DNA of 64,000 nucleotides from an uncultured Porphyromonas sp. (GCF_905372525.1 NZ_CAJPPN010000002.1:1-64000); one strand, 5' to 3'. Shown: positions 26,285 through 35,433, counted from the first letter of the stretch. Numbers and translations are program-made. The notes: generated by a model not told the origin, from the sequence alone.

Positions 26285-26295
26285 TGCCTCCTCCG

Positions 26296-26625
26296 CTAGT
26301 CAAAGAGTTCGATACTATCGCAATACTCGAGTTCGCCCTGCACGATGAAGCGTATCTGCTCGGGCTCGAAGCGCCCTACTCCATCCTTCTTTGCATTCTT
26401 GACGACATACTCGACGAGCTCATCCTCATCTACCTCGATCACCTCATCCGACTCGGACTCATCAGCGTCCATGTAGCCACGGCTCTCGTAGTAGTCATAG
26501 ATGAGATCTACGAAGTACACGATATCATCATCGCTCAGGAGCTCCTTGAGTTCCTGAGGTATATAGTTACGTATGAACGCTACAGATGCTGCATCGTCAT
26601 ACCCTATCAGATCTTCCTCTGCCAT
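26296..26625 (-). CDS. Small acidic hypothetical protein
   Basis: A 109-residue protein starting [11 protein letters not shown]. It is strongly acidic, with an Asp/Glu-rich middle ([19 protein letters not shown]). The N-terminal [29 protein letters not shown] looks helical and the C-terminal half has [15 protein letters not shown] do not recognise a named function. The upstream in-frame ATG at 26682 gives an unlikely Cys/His-rich extension, so 26625 is preferred. It lies 11 bases upstream of trmB in the same direction and is probably co-transcribed. Confidence 0.75.
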   Translation of the reverse strand: MAEEDLIGYDDAASVAFIRNYIPQELKELLSDDDIVYFVDLIYDYYESRGYMDADESESDEVIEVDEDELVEYVVKNAKKDGVGRFEPEQIRFIVQGELEYCDSIELFD

Positions 26626-26705
26626 ATTATATATGTAGTGATTATAGGTACACCTCAGGTGACATAGCCCGAGAGCACGCACAAAGGTAATAAAAAGCCC
26701 TATCT

Positions 26706-27218
26706 CTATGAGCTACCGGCGCCCTCGCTCCAGGCTCGGGTAGCACTCAAGGTTTGCATGAGCTTAGAGTTACGCCAAGGGGCTCCCCTATCTCTACCGA
26801 CACTCACGAAGATATATTCATGCCCTCCACTAGGGAGGCGACGTGATAGGCAGAGTACTGGTAGGCCAGAATCTACGATGTATACCCTCTTCTTGTCCTT
26901 CTTGGTTCGCCTCTGAGATGAGGCTATGCGTCTGCCCTCCCCCTCCAATAGAGACATGTGGTAGACATTCAGATCCAGTCGCACAGTGCATTGGAGCATA
27001 CGCACCCTTAGCTCCTGATAATCCCATTCGTAGTAGATCGGGAATCGGGAGACCCTGCGAAGGAACACAGTAAGTAAGAATAAAGCCAGCACATAGGCGA
27101 GCACAAAGTAGTATTGAGTGCCCAGCAAGCCAATCCATAGCCAATATCCAGCGAATAGGAGGCTCAATAGCAGTTCCTTGAGCCTCGTCACTATCGGATA
27201 ATACCTTCTTGTCTTCAT
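26706..27218 (-). CDS. Membrane-anchored hypothetical protein
   Basis: A 170-residue protein, not recognised. Two membrane helices near the N-terminus (about 14-33 and 37-54) are followed by a soluble basic region with alternating beta-type residues (YYEWDYQELRVRMLQCTVRLD) and a Lys/Arg cluster RRTKKDKKR, a layout reminiscent of small PH-like membrane proteins. The C-terminus is Ser/Arg rich. It diverges from the HU-like gene; the 276-base gap between them holds that gene's promoter and palindromes. Confidence 0.6.
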   Translation of the reverse strand: MKTRRYYPIVTRLKELLLSLLFAGYWLWIGLLGTQYYFVLAYVLALFLLTVFLRRVSRFPIYYEWDYQELRVRMLQCTVRLDLNVYHMSLLEGEGRRIASSQRRTKKDKKRVYIVDSGLPVLCLSRRLPSGGHEYIFVSVGRDRGAPWRNSKLMQTLSATRAWSEGAGSS

Positions 27219-27291
27219 ACCATCACGAGTCTGATTATATGGTAAAGCAAAGGTAGCTATTTTGGTTCCCTCGGTGGATCATCGTTGCGGA

Positions 27292-27324
27292 TTTGGCTCG
27301 TAGTCGATATTCTTATTACTTTTG
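27292..27324 (+). promoter_or_regulatory. Promoter of the HU-like gene
   Basis: TTTG at 27292-27295 (-33) and TACTTTTG at 27317-27324 (-7, matching TAnnTTTG) are separated by 21 bases, within the normal Bacteroidota range. Transcription would begin about 27331, immediately before or at the first palindrome. Confidence 0.6.
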
Positions 27325-27332
27325 CATCCGTA

Positions 27333-27420
27333 ATCACCTATGTAAGGTGACGTCTATCACCTATGATAGGTGATGGCAGACTTCTTACCTAGGGAATCAG
27401 AATCACCTTACATAGGTGAT
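27333..27420 (+). promoter_or_regulatory. Three palindromic sites with 23-bp phasing
   Basis: The sites are 27333-27350, 27356-27374 and 27402-27420. All are inverted repeats of ATCACCT/AGGTGAT type with a short centre; the middle one is a perfect 19-base palindrome. Their centres (27342, 27365, 27411) are 23 and 46 bp apart. The stretch after site 2 (GACTTCTTACCTAG) recurs in shorter form after site 3. They could be operators or stem-loops in the 5' untranslated RNA. Confidence 0.75.
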
Positions 27421-27494
27421 CAGAGACTTCTTCCTAGCAATTATATGGTGCTCCCGTAGTGGAGTCCTCCGAGACAAAATAAACGAATAGACCT

Positions 27495-27878
27495 ATGATG
27501 ACCTTTGAGATCAAGAGCAAGGTAAGTAGACAGGGACGTAGAGCGGGTAGTACCCTCTACTATGCTTATCCCACGAAGCGTCCTAAGCTGGAGCTAAAGG
27601 AAGTAGAGCGACGCATCAGCGAGAGCTGTTCACTCTCTGCCCCGGACGTACGGGCAGCTCTGGTAGCCTTCGCCGAGATCGTCTGTGCCAGCTTCCAGGA
27701 GGGGATAGGAGTGGATCTTGGGGAGATGGGTACCCTCATGCCCTTCACCCAAGGACGGCTCATGGATAGCCCAGAGGAAGTGACAACGGATACCCTTCAG
27801 CCCCCTAAAGTAATCCTTCACCCTAAGAAGAATATCCAGACGGCTCTGGGGAAGATCCACTACCGCATCAAGCGATAA
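27495..27878 (+). CDS. HU-family DNA-binding protein (HU-HIG type)
   Basis: A 127-residue nucleoid-type protein related to the HU/IHF group common in Bacteroidota. It starts MMTFEIKSKVSRQGRRAGSTL, and the helical body (about 35-75) contains DVRAALVAFAEIVCASFQEGIGVDLGEMG. The beta-arm region is followed by PPKVILHPKKNIQTAL and a basic C-terminus. These proteins bind and bend DNA. Upstream lie a good promoter and three phased palindromes, so autoregulation or control by a dedicated repressor is plausible. Confidence 0.85.
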   Translation: MMTFEIKSKVSRQGRRAGSTLYYAYPTKRPKLELKEVERRISESCSLSAPDVRAALVAFAEIVCASFQEGIGVDLGEMGTLMPFTQGRLMDSPEEVTTDTLQPPKVILHPKKNIQTALGKIHYRIKR

Positions 27879-27968
27879 CTGAATAGCACTGTCCTCACTC
27901 CCCGATATAGTCATTGCTCTGATAGATCAGAGCACCATCACTTTAGACAAAGAAACGTAAGACATAGT

Positions 27969-29345
27969 ATGCAGATTCGATTAGCCTCTCCCTCGAGATG
28001 GGCTATGCTGGGTATCGTGGTTACCCTTTCCTTCGCTGGACAAGCCCGGGCACAGAGGGTCTTGACCCTAGACTCCTGCCGAAGCCTCGCCAAGGAGCAC
28101 AGCCGTACCCTCCAGCAGAAAGACGAGGAGATCAAGGCCGCTCATGCTAAGAAACAGCAGGTAATGACCAACTTCTTCCCTCAGGTAGCTGCCCGAGGGG
28201 TGTACCTACACATGCAGAAGGAGCTACACCTCATCGACTGGGACAAGCCCCTGGGACATCTAAACTTCCTTATCCCCGAGCGACTACGCCACCTCGGCAC
28301 AGTAGACCTGCGCAACCTGTGGGTGGGGAACGTAACAGCTATCCAGCCTCTCTTCCTCGGGGGAAAGATCATCTCTGGGTATAAGATGGCGAGCCTAGCA
28401 GAGCGACTCCAAGGAGAGCTACGTCAGACGGCCGAGACAGAGGTCGAGACCAAGCTCGATGAGACCTATTGGCAAGTCATCTCCCTTCGCAGTAAAGAGC
28501 GACTACTGGATCAATTGGTACGCCTACTCGAGCAGACCGTCAAGGACGTGGATGCCTCTATCGATGCAGGCGTAGCGACTAAAGCCGATGGCCTCTCGGT
28601 ACGCACTAAGCTCAGCGAAGCCGAAGTCAAGCGTAGCCAAGTGGTCAATGGCCTAGAGCTCTCCCGCATGCTCCTAGCTGACCTCTGTGGCCTTAGCGAA
28701 GATGAGCCCTTCACTCTAGCGGAGGAGGGGCACCTGCAGGAGCTTCTCCTCTCCACACAGACTGCTCCTATTGCCCGAGACGAAGACACCGAGGCTGCTA
28801 TCGAGCGCCGCTCCGAGATCCGTAGCCTTCGCCTAGTAGATAGTATCTACAGCAAGCGGGTAAACATGGAGTCAGCCTCCCTCTTCCCCAAGCTCTACGG
28901 AGTAGCGAGCTATTCGACGACGAACCCCAATAGCTTCCAAGGACAAAAGAAGGAGTTCGCGGGGCAGTATTACCTCGGTCTCATGCTGGAGGTACCTATA
29001 TCAGACTTGTTCTCTGGTACCTTCAAGCGCCGACAGGCTAAGGCAGAGCACCGAGTCAAGCAGCTAGAGCTCGCCGAGGCTCGTAGCAAGATCAACCTCC
29101 AGATCAAGCAGGCACTACGCACAGCAGACGATGCCCGTAGAGCCTACGCCACAGCCCTAAGTGCCGTCAAGATGGCAGAGGAGAACATGCGCTACGCCAA
29201 GGCTGGCTATGACGAAGGTGTGATACCGCTACTCAACTATACGATGGCTCAGACAGCCTGGATGAGTGCACAGGACAGCCTCATCGACGCACAGATACGG
29301 GTGCTACTCACCGAGAGTAAGCTCAAGAAGATACTTGCACTATAA
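27969..29345 (+). CDS. TolC-family outer-membrane efflux protein
   Basis: Outer-membrane channel subunit of a tripartite exporter. A signal peptide (about 1-29, ending ARA) precedes LTLDSCRSLAKEHSRTL, the typical first OEP repeat. Two long coiled-coil repeats follow (about 40-240 and 260-455). The late segment AKAGYDEGVIPLLNYTMAQ is characteristic. Its 458 residues fit. It is the first gene of a six-gene operon with gaps under 20 bases or overlaps. Confidence 0.93.
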   Translation: MQIRLASPSRWAMLGIVVTLSFAGQARAQRVLTLDSCRSLAKEHSRTLQQKDEEIKAAHAKKQQVMTNFFPQVAARGVYLHMQKELHLIDWDKPLGHLNFLIPERLRHLGTVDLRNLWVGNVTAIQPLFLGGKIISGYKMASLAERLQGELRQTAETEVETKLDETYWQVISLRSKERLLDQLVRLLEQTVKDVDASIDAGVATKADGLSVRTKLSEAEVKRSQVVNGLELSRMLLADLCGLSEDEPFTLAEEGHLQELLLSTQTAPIARDEDTEAAIERRSEIRSLRLVDSIYSKRVNMESASLFPKLYGVASYSTTNPNSFQGQKKEFAGQYYLGLMLEVPISDLFSGTFKRRQAKAEHRVKQLELAEARSKINLQIKQALRTADDARRAYATALSAVKMAEENMRYAKAGYDEGVIPLLNYTMAQTAWMSAQDSLIDAQIRVLLTESKLKKILAL

Positions 29346-29359
29346 ACCAGTAGGTAAGA

Positions 29360-30382
29360 ATGGACAACAAGCAGAACAAAGAGACGAAGGAAATAGGAGC
29401 TAAGAAGAGCATTATCCTCGGCGTAGGACTAGTCGTCCTAGCTATGGTACTATTAGCGGCATCGGGCTTCATCTTCTTCGGTAAGGGTGAAGACATCATC
29501 ACAGGTCAGGCCGAGGTGGACGAAGTGCGGATCTCGGGCAAGGTACCGGGGCGCATATCCGAGTTCCTCGTCGAGGAGGGACAGAGAGTACACCGTGGTG
29601 ACACCCTCGTACGTATATATTCGCCTGAGGTGCTCGCCAAGCTCGAGCAAGCAGAGGCCGCTAAGGCTGCTGCCGAGGCTCAGAACCAAAAGGCTCTCGC
29701 AGGAGCTAGAAAGGAGCAGAAGGAGGGAGCCTACGAGCTCTGGCAGAAGGCCAAGGCCGGCCTTGAGGTAGCCGAGAAGAGCTTCGCCCGGGTGGAACGT
29801 CTACACAAGGAGGGCGTCCTCCCGGCACAGAAGTACGACGAGGCCTCGGCACAGCTACGAGCTATGCAGGCTACAGAGCGTGCCGCTCGTAGCCAATACG
29901 ACCTAGCGGTGAACGGTGCACAGCGGGAGGACAAGCTCGCCGCAGCTGCCCTCGTCGCCCGTGCCTCTGGTGCCGTCTCTGAGGTAGATGCCTACCTCAA
30001 GGAGGGAGCTCTCCTCTCCCCCATCGATGGGGAGGTCTCCGAGATCTATCCCCACCGGGGCGAACTCGTCGGTACGGGAGCCCCGATCATGACCATCTCG
30101 GACACCTCGGTCGTGCGCGTGCTCTTCTCCGTCAGAGAGGACAAGCTAGCCTCGATCAAGAAGGGGAGCAAGCTACGTGGCACGATCCCCGCCCTCGGAG
30201 GTAAGGCTATAGAAGTGGTGGTCACGAAGATGAAGGATATGGGGAGCTATGCCACCTGGAAAGCCACGAAGCCACGTGGAGAGCATGATCTTCGTACCTT
30301 TGAGGTCACAACCCGCCCCACCAGCCCCGTAGAGGGACTCCTAGCTGGCATGACGATCGTCCTAGACAAGGGGCAACTCTAG
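29360..30382 (+). CDS. HlyD/EmrA-type membrane fusion protein
   Basis: Periplasmic adaptor linking inner-membrane transporter to TolC. One membrane helix (about 16-38), a split biotinyl-lipoyl domain (ISGKVPGRISEFLVEEGQRV and later SPIDGEVSEIYPHRGELV), and an Ala/Lys/Glu-rich alpha-hairpin (about 93-215) are seen. The C-terminal beta-barrel has a TTRPTSPVEGLLAGMTIVL ending. It begins 14 bases after the TolC gene and precedes two ABC-2-type permeases. Confidence 0.93.
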   Translation: MDNKQNKETKEIGAKKSIILGVGLVVLAMVLLAASGFIFFGKGEDIITGQAEVDEVRISGKVPGRISEFLVEEGQRVHRGDTLVRIYSPEVLAKLEQAEAAKAAAEAQNQKALAGARKEQKEGAYELWQKAKAGLEVAEKSFARVERLHKEGVLPAQKYDEASAQLRAMQATERAARSQYDLAVNGAQREDKLAAAALVARASGAVSEVDAYLKEGALLSPIDGEVSEIYPHRGELVGTGAPIMTISDTSVVRVLFSVREDKLASIKKGSKLRGTIPALGGKAIEVVVTKMKDMGSYATWKATKPRGEHDLRTFEVTTRPTSPVEGLLAGMTIVLDKGQL

Positions 30383-30397
30383 TAGATCACCTCACCC

Positions 30398-31558
30398 ATG
30401 TACACCATCCTACGTGTAGCACGGAGGGAGCTAGACTACCTCCTCACCCGCCCGATCTATCTCTTCGGGATCATCGGGGCACCTCTATTGGTAACCCTGC
30501 TCCTACTGTATCTGATGGGGAGTGGGCTACCTACAGATATGCCCGTGGCTGTAGTGGATGAGGACCAGTCGGCGACCTCACGAGCTCTGGTGCGAAGCCT
30601 CGATGCCTTCCAGTCATCAGAGGTCGTACTGAAGTGCTCCAATATGAACGAAGCCCTCAGAGCGATGCGCCAAGGTAGGGTCTATGGGATCTACCACATC
30701 CCCCGAGGGCTACAAGCAGAGGCTGGATCAGCTCGCCAACCCAAGCTCCACTACTATACCAATAGTAGCTATCTAATGGCAGGGAGCTTTGTCTTCCGAG
30801 ACATGAAGATGCTCTCCGAGCTAGCCTCTGCCAAGGTCGGTCTACAGACAGGACAGGCACGGGGCAAGACTCAGGAGGAGATCATGGGGAGCATTCAGCC
30901 CATCGTCGTACGGTCTGAGGTGATGAGCAATCCCCAGCTGAACTATGCCGCCTATCTGACGACGACGATACTACCCGGCGTGCTCCAGCTCATGATCTTC
31001 CTCATGACTAGCTATGCTATCGGGGTAGAGATCAAGCGTCAGACGGCTAAGGAGTGGCTTCGTCTCTCAGGGGGCTCCATAACGCTCGCTCTACTCGGGA
31101 AGCTCTGTGTCCATACCTTGATGTTCCTCGCTGTCGGGCTGGGGATACAAGGCATTCTGTATGGCTGGATGGGCTTCCCCCTACAGTCAGGTTGGGGTGC
31201 GATGGCACTGGCGATGCTCCTGCTTGTGCTGGCCTCTCAGGCCTTAGGGATCTTCTTCATTGCCCTGATCCCTATCCTTAGGATGGGGCTAAGCCTAGGG
31301 AGTCTCCTTGGGATGCTCTCCTTCTCGATCTCGGGGATGAGCGTACCCGTCTCCTCTATGATTGCCCCCGTACAAGCCCTAGCATTTATCTTCCCCCTAC
31401 GCTACTACTATCAGATCGGGATCAACCAAGCCCTTATCGGGGCTCCACTAGCGGAGAGCGTACCCTATTATATAGGTCTACTAGCCTTCCCCCTACTTCC
31501 GCTTGTGACGCTTCCCCGACTGAAGCGTTACCTCACCAGCATAGACTACATCGCTTAA
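30398..31558 (+). CDS. ABC-2-type transporter permease (first)
   Basis: A 386-residue inner-membrane permease of the YhhJ/YbhR type: an N-terminal helix (about 20-42), a large periplasmic domain (about 45-180) beginning MPVAVVDEDQSATSRALVRS, then five helices. It pairs with the next gene and with the HlyD and TolC proteins. No ATPase lies between them; the only nucleotide-binding protein in the operon follows the second permease. The exported substrate is unknown. Confidence 0.9.
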   Translation: MYTILRVARRELDYLLTRPIYLFGIIGAPLLVTLLLLYLMGSGLPTDMPVAVVDEDQSATSRALVRSLDAFQSSEVVLKCSNMNEALRAMRQGRVYGIYHIPRGLQAEAGSARQPKLHYYTNSSYLMAGSFVFRDMKMLSELASAKVGLQTGQARGKTQEEIMGSIQPIVVRSEVMSNPQLNYAAYLTTTILPGVLQLMIFLMTSYAIGVEIKRQTAKEWLRLSGGSITLALLGKLCVHTLMFLAVGLGIQGILYGWMGFPLQSGWGAMALAMLLLVLASQALGIFFIALIPILRMGLSLGSLLGMLSFSISGMSVPVSSMIAPVQALAFIFPLRYYYQIGINQALIGAPLAESVPYYIGLLAFPLLPLVTLPRLKRYLTSIDYIA

Positions 31559-31566
31559 TTCGGCAT

Positions 31567-32823
31567 ATGAGTATCATTGGATTTATCAAGGGGCATCTAC
31601 AGGATATAGTGGCGATATGTGCGAGGGAGCTACGTAGGGTCTTTGCCGATAGTGCCTCGATCCTCTTCTTCTTTGTTGTACCCTTCATCTATCCCTTCCT
31701 CTATGCAGCCCTGTATGGCAACGAGGTAGCCCGCGAAGCTCCTCTCGTGGTACTTGACTACAGCCATTCGGCTCTAAGCAGGGAGTTTGTCCGTAGGGTC
31801 GATGCCTCACCTGACGTAGCAGTCATAGCACAGGTGGCAAGCGAAGCCGAGGCTTACCAACTCATCAACGAGGAGAAGGCCTACGGGATACTTATCTTCC
31901 CCGAGGACTTTAGCCAAAAGGCACACTTAGGGCGACAGGCCGAGGTCAATCTCCACACGACCTTTGCCTCGGCCCTCTACTACAAGGCCTTCGCTCTTAC
32001 CGCTACCGAAGTGGCACTGACGATGGGACGTGAGCTAGAGGCTAGTCGTAGCCATGGAGCCTCTCACGAAGCTACCCGCATCCAGGTGCGCCCCATCGAG
32101 AGCGAATGGATCACCCCCTTCAATCCTCAGGGTGGCTTCCAAGGCTTCCTCCTACCTGGCGTACTCATACTGATCATCCAGCAGACACTCCTTATCGGGA
32201 TCTCTATGGTGATGGGGACGGAGCGTGAGCGGGGTGGTCTCAGCCGTGGGCTATGTATCGGTAGGGGGGGACGCTATACGAGTACGATGCGCCTACTGGT
32301 AGGGCGTGCTCTGTGCTACCTACTGATCTATGCGGTGAGCTCACTCTTCACGCTGGTCATCGCACCGCGGATCTTCGGCTTGCCCCAGCTCACGGATGCG
32401 GGGACATTTGCCCTACTACTATTGCCTCTCCTCTTGGCCTGTATCTTCTTCTCCTTCTTCTGGAGCCTCGTGGTGAAGCACCGAGAGAAGGCGATGATCA
32501 TCTGGGTCTTCACCTCCATCCCCTTCCTCTTCCTCACGGGCTTATCTTGGCCTCTCTCTGCTATACCGGCACCGCTCAGGGCGCTGGGCTTGCTCATCCC
32601 CTCTACGCCTGGGGTACAAGCCTTCGTCTCTATAAGCAGTATGGGGGCGAGCCTCAGAGATGTCTTACCCCAATACCTCACGCTGTGGGCACAGGCTCTG
32701 GGCTACTTCCTCATCGCCTCCTTCACCTATGCCCGTCTACTACGGAGTAGCAGCACCTCTCTATCACAGACAGCACATGCAACAGATCACACTCAGCCAG
32801 ACTCTCCCCCACGTCTTCCGTGA
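31567..32823 (+). CDS. ABC-2-type transporter permease (second)
   Basis: A 418-residue paralogue of the preceding permease with the same plan: first helix (about 30-52), periplasmic domain starting PLVVLDYSHSALSREFVRRV, and a C-terminal block of five helices. The start ATG is nine bases after the previous stop. The last 47 bases overlap the start of the ATP-binding gene. Its tail is Ser/Thr/Pro rich. Confidence 0.9.
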   Translation: MSIIGFIKGHLQDIVAICARELRRVFADSASILFFFVVPFIYPFLYAALYGNEVAREAPLVVLDYSHSALSREFVRRVDASPDVAVIAQVASEAEAYQLINEEKAYGILIFPEDFSQKAHLGRQAEVNLHTTFASALYYKAFALTATEVALTMGRELEASRSHGASHEATRIQVRPIESEWITPFNPQGGFQGFLLPGVLILIIQQTLLIGISMVMGTERERGGLSRGLCIGRGGRYTSTMRLLVGRALCYLLIYAVSSLFTLVIAPRIFGLPQLTDAGTFALLLLPLLLACIFFSFFWSLVVKHREKAMIIWVFTSIPFLFLTGLSWPLSAIPAPLRALGLLIPSTPGVQAFVSISSMGASLRDVLPQYLTLWAQALGYFLIASFTYARLLRSSSTSLSQTAHATDHTQPDSPPRLP

Positions 32824-33421
32824 CCTCACTGACCTCAGGAGCGAGGTCTGGCTCTCCCAGCAGACCTTCCGTCGGGGAGAATACTACCTCATCGAGGCCA
32901 CTTCAGGAGCAGGTAAGTCCTCCCTCTGTAGCTATATCTACGGGTGGCGTGGAGACTATAGCGGTACGATTAGCTTCGATGATCGGGATATACGAGGGCT
33001 GGACGCCGAGGCTTGGGGAGAGATACGCCGCTCTTCTCTTAGCTTCCTCTTTCAGGATATGCGCCTCTTCGAGGAGCTCACAGCCTGGGAGAATGTCAAG
33101 CTAAAGAACGACCTGACGAAGCACAAGGAGGAGAAGGAGCTCCGTCACTACTTCGACCTCCTAGGGATAGCTGACAAGCTAGATACCCCTGCACGCATCC
33201 TCTCCCTGGGGCAACAGCAGCGTGTAGCAGCCATTCGCTCGCTCTGCCAGCCCTTTGACTTCCTACTCCTCGATGAGCCCATCAGTCATCTGGACGAGGC
33301 GAACGCTACGTGTCTAGCCTCGCTCTTCGGGGAGGAAGCCAAGCGTCAGGAGGCTGGGATTATCACCACTTCTGTGGGCAAGCACCTCCCTCTCTCCTAT
33401 ACCTCCATCATACACCTATAG
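32777..33421 (+). CDS. ABC transporter ATP-binding protein
   Basis: A 214-residue nucleotide-binding subunit, LolD/MacB-like. Walker A is TSGAGKSS (42-49), the Q-loop is FLFQDMRLFEEL, the signature is LSLGQQQRVAA (about 143-153) and Walker B is FDFLLLDEPISHLDEAN (from about 161). The expected switch-loop His after the last strand is displaced: the text reads IITTSVGKHL rather than THD-like. ATG at 32777 overlaps the permease by 47 bases. It could power the FtsX-like permease that follows, the ABC-2 pair, or both. Confidence 0.88.
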   Translation: MQQITLSQTLPHVFRDLTDLRSEVWLSQQTFRRGEYYLIEATSGAGKSSLCSYIYGWRGDYSGTISFDDRDIRGLDAEAWGEIRRSSLSFLFQDMRLFEELTAWENVKLKNDLTKHKEEKELRHYFDLLGIADKLDTPARILSLGQQQRVAAIRSLCQPFDFLLLDEPISHLDEANATCLASLFGEEAKRQEAGIITTSVGKHLPLSYTSIIHL

Positions 33422-33429
33422 AGACTGCT

Positions 33430-34641
33430 ATGAATAGGCTTGTACTTCGCCTACTACGTCGGCATATCAGCCCGCTGCAGCTAGTGGGTTTCTCGCTAGC
33501 TAACCTCGTAGGGATAGCGATCATCCTCCTCGGGATACAGTTCTACCAAGATGCCCTCTCCTCACTAGGAGCCAAGGATAAGCTCCTACAGGGAGACTAC
33601 ATCATCCTATCGAAGAAGGTCGGGGCTGCGAGCCTCTTTGGTGCCGGGGATAACACCTTTTCGCCTAGGGAGATCAAGGAGCTAGAGAGTCAAGGATTCG
33701 TCAAGAAGGTAGGAGCCTTCACCCCCTCGAAGTTCCAGGTCTCGGCGGGTCTCGGCATAGGCAGTGGGGTCTATACCTATATGTTCTTTGAGGCTGTACC
33801 CGATGCCTTCCTAGACGTACGGAGTGAGGACTGGAGGTACCGTAGTGGCGACACCGAGGTACCTATCATCATCCCTCGCAACTACCTAGGGCTCTACAAC
33901 TCAGCCTTTGCTCAGAGCCAAGGCCTTCCCCTACTCTCCGAGGCAACCATGAGCAAGATCCCCCTAAGTATCGAAGCCATAGGGCGGACAGAGACCGTGC
34001 ACTTCAAGGGACGTATCGTAGCCTTCACCAATCGACTAAATACCCTCCTCGTCCCCCAATCCTTCATCGAGGAGATGAATGCCCGCCTAGCAGGTGGAGA
34101 GGAGGCTAAGCCTACACGTCTCATCGTGGAGGTCACCTCGGTATCAGATGCCAATATCCCGATCTACCTCAAGGAGAACGGCTACGAGAGCGAAGGAGAG
34201 CGACTCGCCTCTGGGGAGTCCATGTACCTACTGCGCCTCATCGCTGGGGTCGTCCTAGCTATTGGGCTCATCATCTCGGCTCTATCTATCTATCTGCTGA
34301 TGCTCTCGATCTACCTCCTACTGCAGAAGAATACGAGGCAGCTCGAAGGCCTCCTCCTACTCGGATACAGCCGTGGCCAACTGATACGCCCCTACCTAGC
34401 CCTCACCCTCATACTCAATGTGTTGGTACTCGCCCTCGCCCTCATCGGGGTCATGCAGCTACGTGCCTACTATCTAGGTGTAGCAGGACGTCTACTCTCT
34501 AGTGAACTCGGTGGTACTACGACCTATACCTATCTCACGGCGCTCACCCTACTCATCGTGACGACCCTACTCAACGGGCTAGCCATACGTCGCAAGATCC
34601 ACTCCCTTCCCATCTTCGCCCCTCGCACCGAGAAGAAGTAA
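33430..34641 (+). CDS. FtsX/MacB-like ABC transporter permease
   Basis: A 403-residue permease. One helix near the N-terminus (about 17-38), a large periplasmic domain (about 40-265), and three C-terminal helices form the FtsX/MacB topology. The cytoplasmic loop NTRQLEGLLLLGYSRGQLI between the first two C-terminal helices is the usual coupling segment. The start is set at 33430, eight bases after the ATPase stop, because the upstream frame overlaps that gene. It is the last gene of the export operon. Confidence 0.88.
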   Translation: MNRLVLRLLRRHISPLQLVGFSLANLVGIAIILLGIQFYQDALSSLGAKDKLLQGDYIILSKKVGAASLFGAGDNTFSPREIKELESQGFVKKVGAFTPSKFQVSAGLGIGSGVYTYMFFEAVPDAFLDVRSEDWRYRSGDTEVPIIIPRNYLGLYNSAFAQSQGLPLLSEATMSKIPLSIEAIGRTETVHFKGRIVAFTNRLNTLLVPQSFIEEMNARLAGGEEAKPTRLIVEVTSVSDANIPIYLKENGYESEGERLASGESMYLLRLIAGVVLAIGLIISALSIYLLMLSIYLLLQKNTRQLEGLLLLGYSRGQLIRPYLALTLILNVLVLALALIGVMQLRAYYLGVAGRLLSSELGGTTTYTYLTALTLLIVTTLLNGLAIRRKIHSLPIFAPRTEKK

Positions 34642-34701
34642 ATTAGGAATGTATAGGGCGAGCTTTCCCCCTTTCATCGCTGACCTAATACCCTACTTCG
34701 T

Positions 34702-35433
34702 ATGAACACCTACCACATCGAGGGGCGAAGCATTATCGAATGGCTCCTTGCCCTAGCAGAGCGTGGGAACAAGCCCTTCACAGAGCGTCTTCATCCCAAT
34801 ATCCCAGGCGTGCTGGGCTTGCGCCTTCCCGACCTCAGGAAGCTAGCCAAGATGATCGCTAAAGACCCTAATTGGCAGGAATATCTGGCCGAGGCTGAGC
34901 GTGGAGCCTCCTCACTCAAGGAAGACTTCATGGAGGCACGTACCCTACATGGACTTGTCCTAGGAGCCATCCCCCACAGAGACCTGGAGGAGTACCTAGG
35001 ATACGTAGCTCGCTGGATACCTCGGATCAACTCTTGGTCTGTCTGCGACTGCTTTTCGTTCTCTGGTGGGAAGAGCTTAGTTGCCCAGCATTCGGATCGC
35101 CTTTGGTCATTCCTACTTCCCTACTTCGATGCCAAGGGCGAGTATGAAGTGCGCTTTGGGGTCGTTGCTACCATGCAGTACTTCATCGATAAGGATCATC
35201 TACTCCCGCTCCTTGACCACTATGCTAGGGTACAGCACGAGGACTACTATGTACAGATGGCACTGGCTTGGGCGGTCGCAGAGTGCTATATCCGCTTCCC
35301 TGACCAAACGCTTCCCTACCTGAGACAGCTCCACTTCCACCCCTGGGTACATAATAAGGCGATACAGAAGATCTGCGAGTCTTACCGAATCGATCCAAGT
35401 ACCAAGGTGGAGCTAAAGAGCCTCAGGATATAG
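34702..35433 (+). CDS. DNA alkylation repair protein (AlkD-like HEAT repeats)
   Basis: A 243-residue helical-repeat protein resembling AlkD-type DNA glycosylases, which remove N3- and N7-alkylated purines without base flipping. Typical segments are GVLGLRLPDLRKLAKMI, DFMEARTLHGLVLG and WSVCDCFSFS, then EVRFGVVATMQYF and YYVQMALAWAVAECY. No catalytic residue is claimed from sequence alone. It is a stand-alone gene between the export operon and greA. Confidence 0.88.
   Translation: MNTYHIEGRSIIEWLLALAERGNKPFTERLHPNIPGVLGLRLPDLRKLAKMIAKDPNWQEYLAEAERGASSLKEDFMEARTLHGLVLGAIPHRDLEEYLGYVARWIPRINSWSVCDCFSFSGGKSLVAQHSDRLWSFLLPYFDAKGEYEVRFGVVATMQYFIDKDHLLPLLDHYARVQHEDYYVQMALAWAVAECYIRFPDQTLPYLRQLHFHPWVHNKAIQKICESYRIDPSTKVELKSLRI

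Noticed and set aside
27333..27420. Possible mini-CRISPR from three similar palindromes
   Set aside because: The repeats are only 18-19 bases, the gaps between them differ (5 and 27 bases) and part of the longer gap is itself repeated; no cas genes are near.
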